A DNA stretch of 64,000 nt from Rallus limicola (Eukaryota > Chordata > Aves > Gruiformes > Rallidae): the NCBI GenBank assembly GCA_022605955.1, contig JAKCOZ010000018.1:4968001-5032000 (forward strand), in the 5' to 3' direction. Positions 21,471 to 36,100 of this stretch are shown piece by piece. The notes under the pieces were generated by a model that did not search any database, was not told the DNA's origin, and worked only from the letters and a program-made list of their open reading frames with translations. The position numbers and the translations under genes were made by a program. The stretch's first letter is position 1; each line of letters starts with the position of its first letter.

Positions 21471-24400
21471 AGTAGGTACCACAAGTTTGTGGTGTTTTTT
21501 TTTCTGTGTGACTGTTTTTAATTGGATTATTGATGTTTTCCTTTGTTATTGTGGACTATAAATACACATAACTGAAAACAGACAAACAATTTTGACTATT
21601 AGATGTTAAAACTTCAGCCAGCCTAACTAAATTCTTGCTTTCATATATAACACATGTTCCCCTTTCCACCAATAGCAAGATGCTGAGTGTGATGACCCTT
21701 CAATTCCAGTGCTTAGTCTCCATGACTCAGGAAGAATGCTTTTCACCTCTTTTTGTAGCCTGTGCAATTTTTCATTCTAGAGCATTTATCTAATGGCATT
21801 TCAGGCACTCCTTATAATTACATTAAACAGAAGCGATGGCTAATTGTCTTACACGTGCCATTAACTGTACTGAGGCCACTGGAGATGTTCCTGTAAGTAT
21901 AACAAAATGGTCACTAAGGTTTTGATTACCAATACTCAGCAAGGAGTTTTTTTGGGCATTATTTGATAAAAAATTACAGAACACATCTCATTTTGGAACT
22001 ATACTATATAAAAATTTGCATTTGTTTTCAGAACAATGGACCTGGATATCTTCAGGTCCTGGAATGCCTTTTGGTAAAAAATCTGTCATAGTGGATACAA
22101 AATAGCAATGCCCACAGTTATATCTCTTGCTGCTTTCGATTACAAAGACACATCATTAGCTTGGTTGGCCTTAATCATGTAACTAAGGTTGTTCTTTTGC
22201 TTAACTGTTTTCCTAGAATCATGTATCCAAACACTCACTGTGAATCATAGAAACTAAGGATTAAGTGATTGGCTATGGTGCTCTATGGTGTACAAAAACC
22301 TACCCATGATATTTTTCATGTAAAACAATCAAATCTCTAATATATTTCACACAGCACAGATGCCTTTTGTTGAAAAGAAAAAAAAAAAAAGGAGGAAGCA
22401 GGAATACTTATGAAGTAAAGGAAAAATAATGCAAATGTGATTATGAATATAAGAGTTTCTACAGGTGAAAATTTTGTATGCTGAATAAATAATAAAGATT
22501 ATTGGTTTTAATAATGATAAAAATAAAGATTTCCAGAGAATCATACCAATGAGAGCACTTGAAAAATAAACAACGTTACAAATACTTCAAAACTGATCTT
22601 GTGGAAAAAAACCCACACAGACAAAAAAAAAGAGAAGTCTCATTCCCTTGCACGAATACTTTAAAGCTATCTTTAAAATATTTTCCCTCTAAAGTCTTTA
22701 AAGACTGCTGTATACATCTTGTATCTTTTAGCCATGTTCAATTCCCCGATTTTTAAGATAGCGTTCAGAGAAGTTTGTAGGCATATTTGTCAGTTTTCCT
22801 CAAATACTCGCAGCTCACATCCCATAGTGTGATATACCTTTTCTGTGTGGAGTTCCACTCAGTTTAGCAGAACTCGTAAAGCAAAGTGCATTGACAAATA
22901 AAGGCTTAAGAAATTTTACTTTCTGAAAAAGGCATGTGTCTGATTTCTTATTTACTACCAATATCCCCCCAAAAAGCCCTTGTCAAATCTTACCCTAAAC
23001 ATACCATTCTGAACAACTGATTTAAACAAAATAGCTTTTCAGATGGGAAAAAAAACCTGAACTTAAGTTATCCTGATGCATCTCGTGGATGTTCTGCTTT
23101 TAATCAGTGCTAATGCACTCTTTTTTATCTGAAGCATCTTTTCTAGTACATAGCCAATGGTGCCACGTGGAAACATTAGGACCAGATGTGGCCAATAAAT
23201 AACTGCTTAGAAAAGCTAAATTTTTTATGATAGACTACGTAAATGTCGCTACTACGAGATGTCAGGTCTCCAGCATGTACTCTTTATATAGTTTTTATTA
23301 GTGTTTTCTGCCTTTTTATGTCTCTTAATGTATGTAAAATGTTTGAAGTTGCAGGTAAAAAAGGCATTTTCATACATATATAAACAAACTGCTTGAGAAT
23401 ATTAAAGCTGAAATAAAAGCCTACTAATTGTAAAACAACTTATTCTTAACCTTATGTTTATCTTAAGTTTGTCTCTACCTGGAGAAATACTCAAGCTGAA
23501 TTCACACTGAAGTTACACTGTGGCTGAATATACGCTTGCACACTTGCTGAATGAACCTGTAAATCCCTACAGACCAATACCAATTGGGCAGATTCAGAAA
23601 AATAAATGGAGCTTTCTGAAGCCAGCACACCCCCATCACATACTCTATTAACCTGAAGTTATGAAATGCTAATATGAACTAAATTCTACCAGAATTACCC
23701 TACCTTTTCTTTTTGTAAACAAAATCTATTTTTTTTACCCATTTAAACAAGAACTATAGTAATATCTGCATGAAAAATGTTGGCTTCCCAGAATCTATAT
23801 TAAATTAAATATTGACTTACCAAGCACTGTGTCATTCATTATTTACTGTACCCAATCTGTGGGATTTATTAAAAAATTGATAAGAACGGCTACTGGTAAA
23901 ATCCCTACAGGTGAGCTCACTGGCCATGCCAATTACAAAATAAGAAAACCTACAGTTAGTGCAATAAAATTACAGTATTCCATTTTAGCAGTTGGTGATA
24001 TTTTTAAAGGATGCTTTGAGACACTTACTTGAAATGAATAAGCTGCACAGTTTCATAAAAAAACTTAAGATTGCTTTTATTCTGTTATTTGCCAGACCTT
24101 TCTGTTCTCCTCTGCCCTTTTCCAAAAGCTGATTTCTCATTTTATTAGAACGGTGGGTTTTTTTAAATGTATTTCAACGGTTCTCTTTCTACTCCATACA
24201 CTCTATTTTAAAACAACTTAAATATATCTGAGGGCTACAGACCTACCTGCTCATAACTGTAAAAATACTTTTAAAAGGAAAGGCAAATTTTAAAAGAAAA
24301 GGGGATTTTCAGCCACCTATTTAATTCCTTGAAAAATTCTGACTGGCCCAATGGTTAGGATATTATGCTTAGTACAGGAATGAGCTTTGCATACACTTTA

Positions 24401-27071
24401 TTATGTATGTAATTCTATGTACACTGAGTTCAGGTCTGCATAAATTGCAAGACAGTATTTTACTGGCTTAGATGTTTTCAGATAGAGATTCTAATTTATT
24501 AAGTGCACTGCACTCCATATACACAATGTCCTTGATTCAGGTTCCCCATTAAACCCTGAGTAGTGTACATTAATGGAATGATCAAAAGCATTCTCACTAC
24601 TGTGAATGAAAAAAAAAAAAATAATGCCCTCTCAGCAGGGGAATTACAGGTACAGTGTGATTCCAGCAAGCATACTTAGCATATGTTTGGGTTTCTTTCA
24701 GTTAATAGAAACTTTTACAAGTTACAGGGGAAAATGATACTGTGTTGCATAGCATACCTCCCCTTTCCCTCAACTATCATTTCTTTAATGTTTTGTAAAC
24801 TTGTGGTTGCCTACAAACAGTGATGCACTTTATTTTGATCCTCAGAACAGGCCAATAAATTTCAAATATAAGAACTTGTAACTCACACAGAAAAACAAGT
24901 TATGACCACAGGGGTTAATTAGTCACATCCTTGCTTTCAAAGACTGCAGCTACTTTTTAAAAAAAAAGAAAATTAAGGCTCATGAAACTTAACTACTAAG
25001 AAGGTTCTGAGCAGACAGAGCTTATAAGACCTTTAACCCAAACAGACCCGCTGTTTGTAATTTACACATGCATGCACTGAAATGTCCTAGGGGAAAACCA
25101 CCTTAATTCATTTCATTATTAGAACAGTCCTCAAATGTCAACCTTCAGTTCTACCACTGATAGTTTTTGCTGGGAAGAAAGGGGCTTTCATTCTTGAACA
25201 GGTTCTTGTTAGACCAAAGATCCATAATGAAATCACCAGTCAAGATGTGCTAGTATTTGATTAGAAAAAAAGCATGTGTCAAAGAGCTTGGGGGCAGGGG
25301 CAAGGGAGTGTGGACACACAACACAGAGTTCATCCTTAAGAGAAAAGGTCCCTTGCTGAGCTGCTGCTTCACTCTTGGAATAAGTCTAATCTGAAAAACT
25401 CTGTTTGCTCGGGCAGAAAAACTTTGCTTAAGCTTTGCAGAGATGTAGATGAAAGCAAACAGCATGAGAAGCTAAGTTCATGATTTTTCATTATGTTTGG
25501 ATACACTATTAATAAAGATTTCTCTACAGAAAATCCTCAGCAACATCGTATCTATCAATACCAGCACTCAAACATTAATGCTATCAACAATAAAACAGCG
25601 ATCATAATCTTACACCTGCATATAAAGAGCTTATGGGCTTTTATTGATAATGAGTTACAGAGGTGGTGTTGAACTGCAAAAAACATATCTCCAGGAGACA
25701 GGGTAAGAATTAACACACCTATAATCATAACTGGGGGGAGGTGATGGTGTGGGTTGGTTTTTTTTTAGTCAGAGTGCATAGAAAGGAAAGAAAATGGAGC
25801 CTCACATACAAGTACAAACCCTGCTTAATGTTAATTCTGAGTCTTGATATGAAGTGGACAAGATCAAAGATATGAATTTTAATAACTGCTCAGTTTTTTT
25901 GGACTATTTTGTGAAGTTCAGTGTTATTTACCATACTAATATCTTACAACAGGGAAATGAGGACTAGAGCTAGGCCTTATTCTTGTGCTAACACATAATC
26001 TAATTTTTTTTTTATTTTTAAGCCTGAAAAAAGGAAGAGGAAAACTCAAAACCAGCTCCTCAAAATTTGAACATTTCAGTTTAGCCCTTGAGGTTTTTTT
26101 TAAACATCCATAGGATTTATGCTCTTTAGAAGGAATGCAGAGATATTGTAAGATATAATTATATCTTTGTTAAATCTGAAAAAATTCTTTAACATAGCAC
26201 TGAAGTGTAATCAAAGATAGAAATAAAATTAATCTTGTTAACAGGAACAGGGAAAGTTTGGGAACACTGTCGATTCAATGCACTAGGGAACAACCAAGGC
26301 TGAATCCTCTTCCTGCTTTATTATTTTTTGATTGTGAACAAGCATTCTTTCCTAAGAAATTTTTTTTCCAAACATTTCAGAAGCCCCAAGAAGCTATCCA
26401 ATGTCTCTGTTCTTTTGGAGAGATCTGCAGGCAGGTGAACTTACACTTGCTGACCTGTTGGTGACATTTCTTCTCTATAGGAATCTGTTTGAAATGCCAT
26501 TTGAAGAGATTGGGAAGCTTCTGAATTACATGTAAGAAAGTTTCATATTAAGAATTATTAAGGTATGAAACTAATGTTTTGGAAATAGAATGCTGCGTGG
26601 CAGTTTGCAAAATAAGTTAATTCCATAATGATGGTGGAAAAGCTAGTAGCTTTTAAATTATCTAAAATATTTGCAGAAATAAACAGCAGATGCCTCTTAT
26701 GAAAAGAGCATCTTATACATACATTTTAAAAGATATGTCTGATATATCATGCTGCATCTAAAGCTGAGGCTTGAATTTAAATACTTTTAAAGGTTTTTTA
26801 AAGATCTGAAACTTTCAGAATAAAATTTCTTTAAATAAAAAAACAACTAGTAAAAGGCAACAAATGAAAACAGTCATTTAGCTGACATTAAGTTACTATA
26901 ATAGTACTTTTTTTTGAATGCTGTCCCATGTATTTGCTACAGATGGGTGCTCTGAGAAAAGATCACAGCTAATTCTTGTATGAATTGGAATTATCGCAGT
27001 AATTATTCCAAAATATCACACCCCAAGTAATAAAATTCATTACTACTATATTTTACTGGAGCGGTAAATAA
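21471..27071. other. AT-rich non-coding DNA, no gene seen
   Basis: No gene is recognisable. The stretch at about 21780-21900 has mixed composition with no low-complexity and reads like a conserved regulatory element, although conservation cannot be tested here. An 18-base perfect palindrome (AAGATATAATTATATCTT) lies at 26150-26167. Confidence 0.5.
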
Positions 27072-27096
27072 AGACTTGATATTTCAAATCAAGTCT
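27072..27096. repeat. 9-bp-arm inverted repeat
   Basis: AGACTTGAT at 27072-27080 and ATCAAGTCT at 27088-27096 are perfect complements around a 7-base loop. The pair lies 12 bp before a G-run tract. Confidence 0.7.
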
Positions 27097-27108
27097 AAAA
27101 GAAAAGAC

Positions 27109-27144
27109 GGGGGGGCGGGTGGGGGGGGTGGGGGTGGGGAAGGG
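27109..27144 (+). repeat. G-run tract, predicted G-quadruplex former
   Basis: At least six runs of three or more G residues occur within 36 bases, separated by single A, C or T bases or an AA pair. That satisfies the usual G3+N1-7 pattern for an intramolecular G-quadruplex. No promoter or gene is visible nearby. Confidence 0.9.
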
Positions 27145-30100
27145 AGAAAATAAAAAGTTCTGTTCTTAACAATGATGGTTTGATATATAATGTATCAAAA
27201 TTTCTTGTAAAAAATTTTTGACTATCACTGGGAAATGTTTACCTCAGATGTACACAAACCAAGGAGGAGTGATTAGAATTATGAGACTGGAAGCAATTAA
27301 CTTTTTCTTATTTTCATTCATTAAGCACCACCTTATTAAAGGCCAATATATTGTAACTGGAAATAATATGATTGGAATCCATGAGTACCTGGACAACTTG
27401 CCTGGGCACCAGACAATGCAGCACAAGCTTGTGCTTGCAAAATGAAGGTCTTACCTCTCTGATTTAGGAAAGCACTTTGCTATGGACATGGATACATTGA
27501 TCAGTCCAATTTCAGAGACCCTCAAACCACAGTCATGCACTATTAACATTAATAGTCAAGAATAAAGACATAATGTATTGCTCAAGTCATGCTGCATTGC
27601 TATTAGATTCACATTTACTAATAAGACATAGCAAAAAAATACACAAAAAAAGAGCTTTAAACATGTCTGTGAAGTAATAACTTCAGTTGGGTAATCATTT
27701 AGTTAATCCAGAAATTAATGTTTTCACAAACAACAATGTAAACAGAGCAAAAATATTTTCTTGATTTTCTCATATTTCATTCAGTTTAATAAAAAATGCC
27801 TTAAAACAGCTACATCGTGACATTAAAAAAATCGTCACTGTGCTATGAGAAATCAAAATCTGTATCTCTACTGCCACATGACAGGGAGGGGATGGGTGGG
27901 AAACACTCGTGCCATAAACAATATAACTGTTCTTTGCAGTACTTTTAACCAATGTATCCTGGTTTAAATACTGTAATAATACATATGTGCAAGACAACAG
28001 TAATTCATCAGACAGAAATTACAATGAGAAAAAAACAGTAGAAATAGCAATAGCAGATGAAAATTATCAGGTCTGTTAACTTAAAGATATTTGAATGCAT
28101 TTGCAGCTATCCATAAAAATATGTCAAATAGTCCACATAAAAAAAATAGAAGACAGTGTCTCCTTGTCTTTATTAAAAAAAAAAAAAAAAACAAACAAAA
28201 AAAATCCCCAAAAGAACATGTAAAAACAGCTGCAAGAATACTACAACCCAAAACTCCAGAAAATAATCCTTACATTAACTACTGAAGAAGGTGCCATTTC
28301 AATTTGAACTATTTGGCTTCAGAAACCAAGGACACAGGAAATGTAAAGGTTTGCCTCTGTCACCTGACCATCAAAAGGGGAATTACTGGCAAGATAAGGA
28401 ATGTAATGCTTTTAGCTGAGTACATAACAGACTTGTTTCACCTATTCTCTTGAATTTTTAAAGGTTTGTTGTTTTTTGCGTTCCCTGCTTAAATATACAT
28501 ATATTAATTTTCTAGGTGACTCCCTGTAAGTTTTCAGAACTGGTACACTGACAAAAAAGAAAATAATAATTTCTACCTTGAAGTTATATAATTACAGAAT
28601 GACAACCATTTTTCAACACCAATTTAATCCAAAGTCAAAGTGTAATTTTTTTCATATTGCAAAAGCCATCAAATACCTCTTCAGATAGTTTCAAAATGGA
28701 TCTTAAATTGATCACTAAAGCCAGTTCAGTTTAGTATTTTTCAGTTTGGTAAAACTACACCAAAAGACATACTTTTCTTCAAATTTTATTTCGGACTGAA
28801 ACATGTTTTATTTTTAGGCATATACCTTCTCAGTACTTTTCAGTTATTTCAAAGTTCTGAATATAAAAATACCTTTTCAAAGGAAGAACTCTTCATGTTG
28901 AAAATACAAGAGCAAAATGTTTTCATATTTTCTATAGAAAGTGATTTTAGATAACTACGAGGCAGATTCCAGAAAGATCTGCACATTAAGTTCCTTTTTG
29001 CAGTTCATTGGCCAGTTACCAAATATAGCTGCAACCCACAGACCAGCATATTACCTGTAACCTTAAATTGCCATGCCAATACATCAACTAGCATGTTGAC
29101 AGGCTGTTCTATGCTCTTAGAATTCAACTCTGTTTTTTGCTTTGACTGTCTTAAAACCGAGTGATACCCTGTAATTATGACCTCGTTCCATCTCTGATTT
29201 AGCTACATCTTTCAGATCATCTGTTAAAAACATTGTCTTTGATTTTATATACCGCACACAATTTACTTTTGGCCCACATTGTAGCATGGCACTGTTGGAA
29301 AAAAGGCTGGAGCTCATTTTCACTGTTCCATTCATCTGGAGTAGATACTCCTGGTGTCTGTGCTGTGCAAAATACCTTCCAAACATAAAGAGTGTCCCAA
29401 AGGACTTCTATTACAAGCACAAAAAAGCAATTAGCAGATATGGAGAGAAAGGAAATAATGAATAAAGCAATAACTTTTTTTTTTTCCTTCTTCAACCTAG
29501 CCTAATCAGACTACTATCTAGAAAAAAATGTCACGGCTGACATATTTAAACCTCATCTTGTTCATCTAGGGCTTGTTTTTGTTTTGTTTTTTTTCTAGGA
29601 CACGTTATGTGAAGGTTGGAGCGATTGACACTTACCCTCCAGAAGGAAGCAAACAACCAGACAATGCTTCAAAGAGAACCATTACAGACACTAATTTTAC
29701 CTAATGCTGAAATAAAATCAACAGCCCAAAACACATTAACTCATTTCCCTGTATTTTCAGTGAGAATAGCTTGCAGCTGGTTCAAGCATCAGTCAGAGAA
29801 AGATCAAATTTTTAATACCGCTTCAAAAAAATTTCCTCTACCTCAGTGCTTATCCTTCTTTTTCTTCTATTTACACATTTCAAGAAACTCTAATGACACA
29901 GAGGAAATATTTGTTCTTTTCATTTGATTTCTTCTCAGTTTAGAGAAAGGAGAATTAGAGAGACCCACAGGTATTTAGAGTAGATTGAGACTGATACTCC
30001 CATTGTGAAAATTTTCATTACGTGTATAATACAGTGAGAGAAGGGAGGGAGAAATTATATCCTTAACAGCATGGACTTTGTAACTTCCTAGCTTGAGCTC

Positions 30101-33100
30101 AGTGTGCACATCTGAGCTGGATAGTAAAGCTGCTGTGGCGGCTGGACACAGGGTTTGGGCTCTGCCTGACTGGCAGATCACAGTAAGGCAGCATATCCCA
30201 TGAGCCACTGGGTGAGGTCGTTACTAACTGATTGAGTATTCACTTTCATGCCTTAAATCTCAGAAACCCAGGTGTGTTGTAGATTAGCACAACTTACAAG
30301 CAGTGTGTGGAAATTTATTATGATAATTGTTGCTTTTATTTTTTATTTCCCTGAACTCAAAGATAATTAATGCCAGTATGTGTCCTGGTGTCTGACTCCC
30401 TTAATTGGCCCTATGGTGCCTTGGGTGTTTGAAAACCCACTCACTTAAAGGCTTTTTCTTTTTATCTTTTTTTATTTTTCTTTTGACTTGTTTTCCTGGA
30501 GCTGTTCATTAGTGCCTAAAATATTTGATTACATTTAATTGTAATGTCTTCAATTCTGTGCACCTGCTGCAATTTATGAAGTGGGGGAAAATAAGACCTA
30601 GAGAAGCTAAAAAGTGAGATGAGGAACTGAATGTTAAAAAGAATTCCCCTGCAAAGGGTAATTGGGGTTAAATATGGAAGCAAACTAAACATATTTTCAG
30701 TTAGGTTTTCCTAGCTACTATAATAGCACCAAAAGGATTTATGGCATAATGGTTTCATTTTTTATGTTTCTGAAACAGTTCCACTTTAACATTCCGAGTT
30801 ATTTGAAACCGTGTCTCTGGCACGAGAAAGCCCACATAGAGTTGGTCCTGCCGAGCTGGCAGGACGAAGCCCCACTCCTATTTGAAGATGTGCTGCTCTC
30901 ATATAATTCTTTCCTGCTCTTGCCAACTTTCATATAGTAAGATATGTACTTTTTTTACCCTTTTTTTTCTTTTGACTCCTGAAATTTTTCAGAGTTTACT
31001 GGCTGACACTTTAGTTTTTAAAACACAGCTTACAGCATTTTTAAAGCAGTAATTAATACCAATTCAAATTAGCATCACTGAATATTCAAATTCCCCTGAC
31101 ATCAAAAGAGAAGGCATAAGGGATAGAGTAAAAAAAAAAAAAAAATATTGTGCATTTTTTAGAGGAAAATTACATCAGAGCTAGTTTCTGTTAAACTGTA
31201 CCTCCCATTTATTTCTATGGGGTAGCAGAAACGTATAGAATAGCTTGTAAATTATTTTTGCTTTTTTAGAAGAAAATATGATTAGTTTTAACACAATAAT
31301 CGTTGGCATTACACAACACATTCTTGCTTCAGCCCTGTAGAACAGTAAAGGAGAACAAAAGTCTCACCTGCTGATGGCTATGATAGTTTACAGAATACAG
31401 CTTAATGTTGCGGCCCATTAAGTGCTCTGTGCCACGGAAATTCAGCAATTCATACGCAGTAGCATCCTGACACTTTTCTCTATTTCTCTGTATTGTAAAT
31501 ATCACCTGGGGCATTTTACAGCAACAGTAACTAATCCATAGAAATCCAGGAACAGAAATCAATCTCTGGCTAAGTGTGGCATATATACTGAAAAATACAA
31601 ACACCAAAAGCTCTGCTTTTAAAACAAATATTATTAGTAATAGCCATAAGCTGCAATAAACTGTTAGATGTGCTAAGAAGAGCACTGCACAATGAACATT
31701 TTATGTTAATATTTACATTTCACTCTGTTGCAGAGACCACAGAGCTGTCAGCAAATGCTAGAAATTAATCTTACATAGAATCAGAGACAGTATATAGCAG
31801 TGTATGTAATATGTCGATAAGAGGTGTAATGACAGAGATACACACTCCTCTCTACTCATTCCCAGTTAGCCTTTAAACAAATGTTACAGCAAATGTATGG
31901 CATATTTTCGCCTCAATTCGGGAATTGTCCCTGACAGCAACAACGGAAGGCTGCTCTACAACTAAAGGCACAGGACCAAGAGTAAGCAGGATGGTATTTT
32001 ATTCTCTAGTTCCACAACAGATTTCCTGTCAAGATACTTCCTTTATGCTTTTCTGTCCTAATGGGCAAAATGGAAATAAACAGTTCTCATTGCCAGTTTT
32101 TAATCGTAGCATATTTGGTACCCCCAGAAGACACTGTTTTTGAACCTCATTATAACCAGACTCTCAAACAGTTGCATTCTAAATTACATGGCTTCTGAGA
32201 TTTCATGGGAATATCAATTTAATGTTTTAACTCTGCTTTTACAAATAAGCATGGATCAATTAATCCCAAAAATATGATAGGATGTATGTATTGAATTGAG
32301 ATCACTCTCCTTATTTCTGTTTTGGAATCTTGCAGTTCTTTTACATTTACAGGTCAAATGTGGCCAGTGCTTTAATCCATGGTGTTACAGCATGGCATGC
32401 AAGTGAGAACTGTGGTACATAAACTGAATTTTAAAGCAAAGTGGCTGAAGAACATGCATAAGCATCATGCAACTCTTAATATTGCAAGTAATTATTTGTA
32501 AGTTTAGACTTTAATATAAATGGATAACTAAAACCCAGTGTCTTTTAGTATTCTCAATTGAGATGTAATAATTAAATAATTAAATGGATGCAAAAACTGT
32601 CCACAGAAGATTTTTTTTTAAAGCAAGTAAACCCAAGACATTCCTTCTAGTTGACAGGGAGGGGAGGAAAAAGTGAACAGAAACAAACTCAAACCACAAA
32701 ACCAAGCAACAAAAAATACCAAAACATGCACTTTCTTCTAGTGATAAAGCCAAGCAAATGAGAGCCAAACATGTCCACTTCATCTCCATTTTATACAAGA
32801 TCAGCAGTTGCCAGCTTAATCCTTGTGCAGGGTAAACAGGCTCTGAAACGGCTCTTTTAGACGCTTCTTTCTGTATTGACTCTTTAGATCTAATGGGCGC
32901 TTAGATCTTTTATTTTAGGGAAGGTCACACATGAGCCTACATTCTATCTGATGACCACATTCAATGTAAGCACAGAATATAATCTCTACCTAAGATACTG
33001 CACTTCAGCCTTCTCTCTTAGCTACTGTGAGAGTCTGAGGTTTATCAAGTTTAGTAGCTTTGTGCTGTTCGTCTTGGAACCATTCCAATCCTCCTTTTTT

Positions 33101-36100
33101 CTCTCCTACTTGCAGACACCCCCATGTATCAGGATAACAGAGAGCATAGATAGCACTCTGTACCACTACTCCAAGGTTCCATTTTCTGCACATCTGTCAT
33201 GACTACACAAATATAAAACAAAACAAAAATGTGTAAAAGCATGTTGGTCAAAAAAGAGTTTTAAACTGAAACTTAAGGCTTCTCAGAGCCTTGAGTTGAA
33301 AATACAAACAGTGCGTGGCTGCGTGTGAAGGATACTGCGTGGCATGGCTGAATCTTTTATATGCAGTTATCATATACAGAGTAAATATACACACAGAGGG
33401 TTTTTTAGATACCACATGAAATGTAATAACACAAGAAAAAACAAGTTTGCTCAATATATGTTTCAGTAACAAAGGCTTAAAGATGTGCACTGCTACAGCA
33501 GGCTAACTTTTTGGAGTTTTGTTTTTCAAATTCTTTTAAGCTCATCATGATGGCATCTCCTCCACTTTTTCTACAGAACTGCTGAAATATTCTATGCTAT
33601 TAATTAACGGACACATAAAGAAATCTCTATAAAATAAAGACTTGAAAAACACATTCTGCTATATGACCAAGAAAAGAAGTATAAATTCCATCCTCGGACT
33701 TTGCCTTCAGGATTTTTCAACTCCAAGTTCCAGCGACAGTTCTCATCTCTCATTTTTAAGCTACTCATGAAAGATATCACTTTGGCAGAATCTATAACCT
33801 CTTTTCAACAATCAGTGATTTATTGATTTTCAGACCAATGCACATTTTAAATACGCCAGTGCAATTTTATGATAATCAACCTTTAAAAGGAAAATGATTA
33901 CAAAGCTGCTGTGATCTTGAATATTGGAATGAAAAAAGCACATGTGTTATTTTAACTCTAAGATCTCTCTGGCATGTAAACCAATGTTCAAGGATTAACT
34001 ATGTTTTTGTTAAAACTTCTGACTTTTGAAAAATATTCTTAATAACATTTCAAACTGAATAAAAAAGTAGTAATCTTCATAATGTATGCAATATGAACAG
34101 AGATGCAGAACAAAACTCTTGCTGACATGCAAAAACCTCAAGACTTAAAAATCAGGTTCAAGTACAAAAGTTTAGGGAGAAAGGACTAAACATAATCCAA
34201 AAATAATCCATCAGTGACCAAATTATGAAATAACTATCTCTATGCATTCTGTTATTTCTAGGCAAATCAGCCATGTCTTTCTGTTGTTTTATTTATCCCA
34301 AGTATTAAAATAATTAAAGAGGAAGATGCAGGAGGCAGAGAACAGTGAATGTCAAGGACACTCGATGCAGTACCCTAATGATGAATGTTCCAGCATACTC
34401 AAATAAACAGGTTTCTCTAGAGATTGTTTGAATGAAAATAATGTAATTGCACAAATAGCATAAGCTGAATGTGTGTGTGCAGAAGAAAGAAGAGAGACAG
34501 GCAGCAGTCATGTTTCTTGTAGTTGATGGCGTGTGGTGAATAATTGATCATTCCTTCCTTCCTTCTGATGAGTTCACTAATTCTCTCAGTGCCGCACTTC
34601 TACAAGTGTCACGATCACTATTAAACCAGCAGAGGAACCCAACAAGCCCTTGAGAATACCTACTGTCTGAGATGCCTTTTAAAGCACCAACTGAAAAATT
34701 AAATGAGAAAAGCAAGAAAATGATTACGAAGTCTTCTTCACCTTTGCTGTGTGCTGTAATGCTATACTCGATAGGCACTGCTTCACAGCCAAACGCTGAA
34801 TTTACAGTGCCTGCTATTTATAACAAAGGAAGTAGCAAAGCCATTCATTTTGTTGAGAAGAGACAACATTAACTCCTTTTTTTTATTAAGTCAATTAACA
34901 GCACAATTTACAGGCTTTAAAACGATTTCTGAGTTAATTTGTGCTTTTGAAAATGATGGGTAAATAACACAGCCAAAGTATTCAGTATGATTTCATATGG
35001 AATAAATTTCATTATGAGATAATGAATTAAGAACATCGTTCATTTATAATCCTAAAGTCAAAACTGCTTGTGCTTTCAGTCCATATCATTTTAGTGACCC
35101 ACAGAGGTAATCCAAAAGTAAATCCTTTGTCCTAAATTCAAGAAGATACTCACTACCTTATTTTTCAGGCTGTTAAGGAGTCCAAGGGTTCAGATGGAGA
35201 AAGCTGTGGGTATGCACCGGAATGCATATTAGTAACTCCTGTATGAGTTAGGGCAGATTTCCCTCAAAACATTTTGGTAAATAAAATACTATGAGTAATA
35301 ATAGCTTACACTATTTGTCCAGTATTGGCACTAACACCATTGTAGGCAAGAAAGCTATGTTACAAACACAGTGACATCTAAAATCTCTAGCCCTGCTAGA
35401 TAGGTGCACCATTCTAGATGGCTAGATAGGTGCCATACATGGACACAAAACTATTGTTTAGACTAAAGTGTTCCCATTAACTGAATAGACAAATACAAAC
35501 CGTAAGGGGAAAAACTTCCAAACTTCTCTTAATATTGCAAGCAGACTACAAGGACACCAATGTACAATTCTGCTTTTCTTGTGAAGTTAAGGCACAGGCA
35601 AGAACTAAATAGAAAGCTCCTTTCTGAAGTTAGTGATGCTAGAGGCAACAGGAATTCATCCTCATTCTACCTGCAAGAATACCAATGAGAACTTCCTTTT
35701 CTCTAGCTGAAATTATTTCATCAAACTCATCTGAAATTTATGGTGGTTCTTTAAAATAGCCATTGTGTCAAGTTCACCATCATTGGAAAGTGTCTCTCAT
35801 ACTGATCATTTCACCAATGCTTTTTGTTCTACTTCCACAAAAAGGGCCTATAAAAAAGAACTGCTCCAATTACATCAAGAGGCAAATAAAATCAGATAAA
35901 ACAGGAAAAGCAAAAAAAAAAAAAAAGGTTTACAAACAATATGAGAAACAACCTGTACAAAAATGAGCAAAGGTGTGCAAAATGCTTACAGAATCCCGAA
36001 AGCACCCCAACCCACTCAGCATGGGTAAAGTCAAAGCACAGAAAGAAAAACATGCCAGGCTTTAAGGCATTCACCTAACAATCTATCAAAAAAAGAGATG

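Noticed and set aside
31329..31685. 118-codon minus-strand frame with hydrophobic N-terminus
   Set aside because: The hydrophobic start looks membrane-like, but T-rich DNA gives this by chance; no family is recognised.
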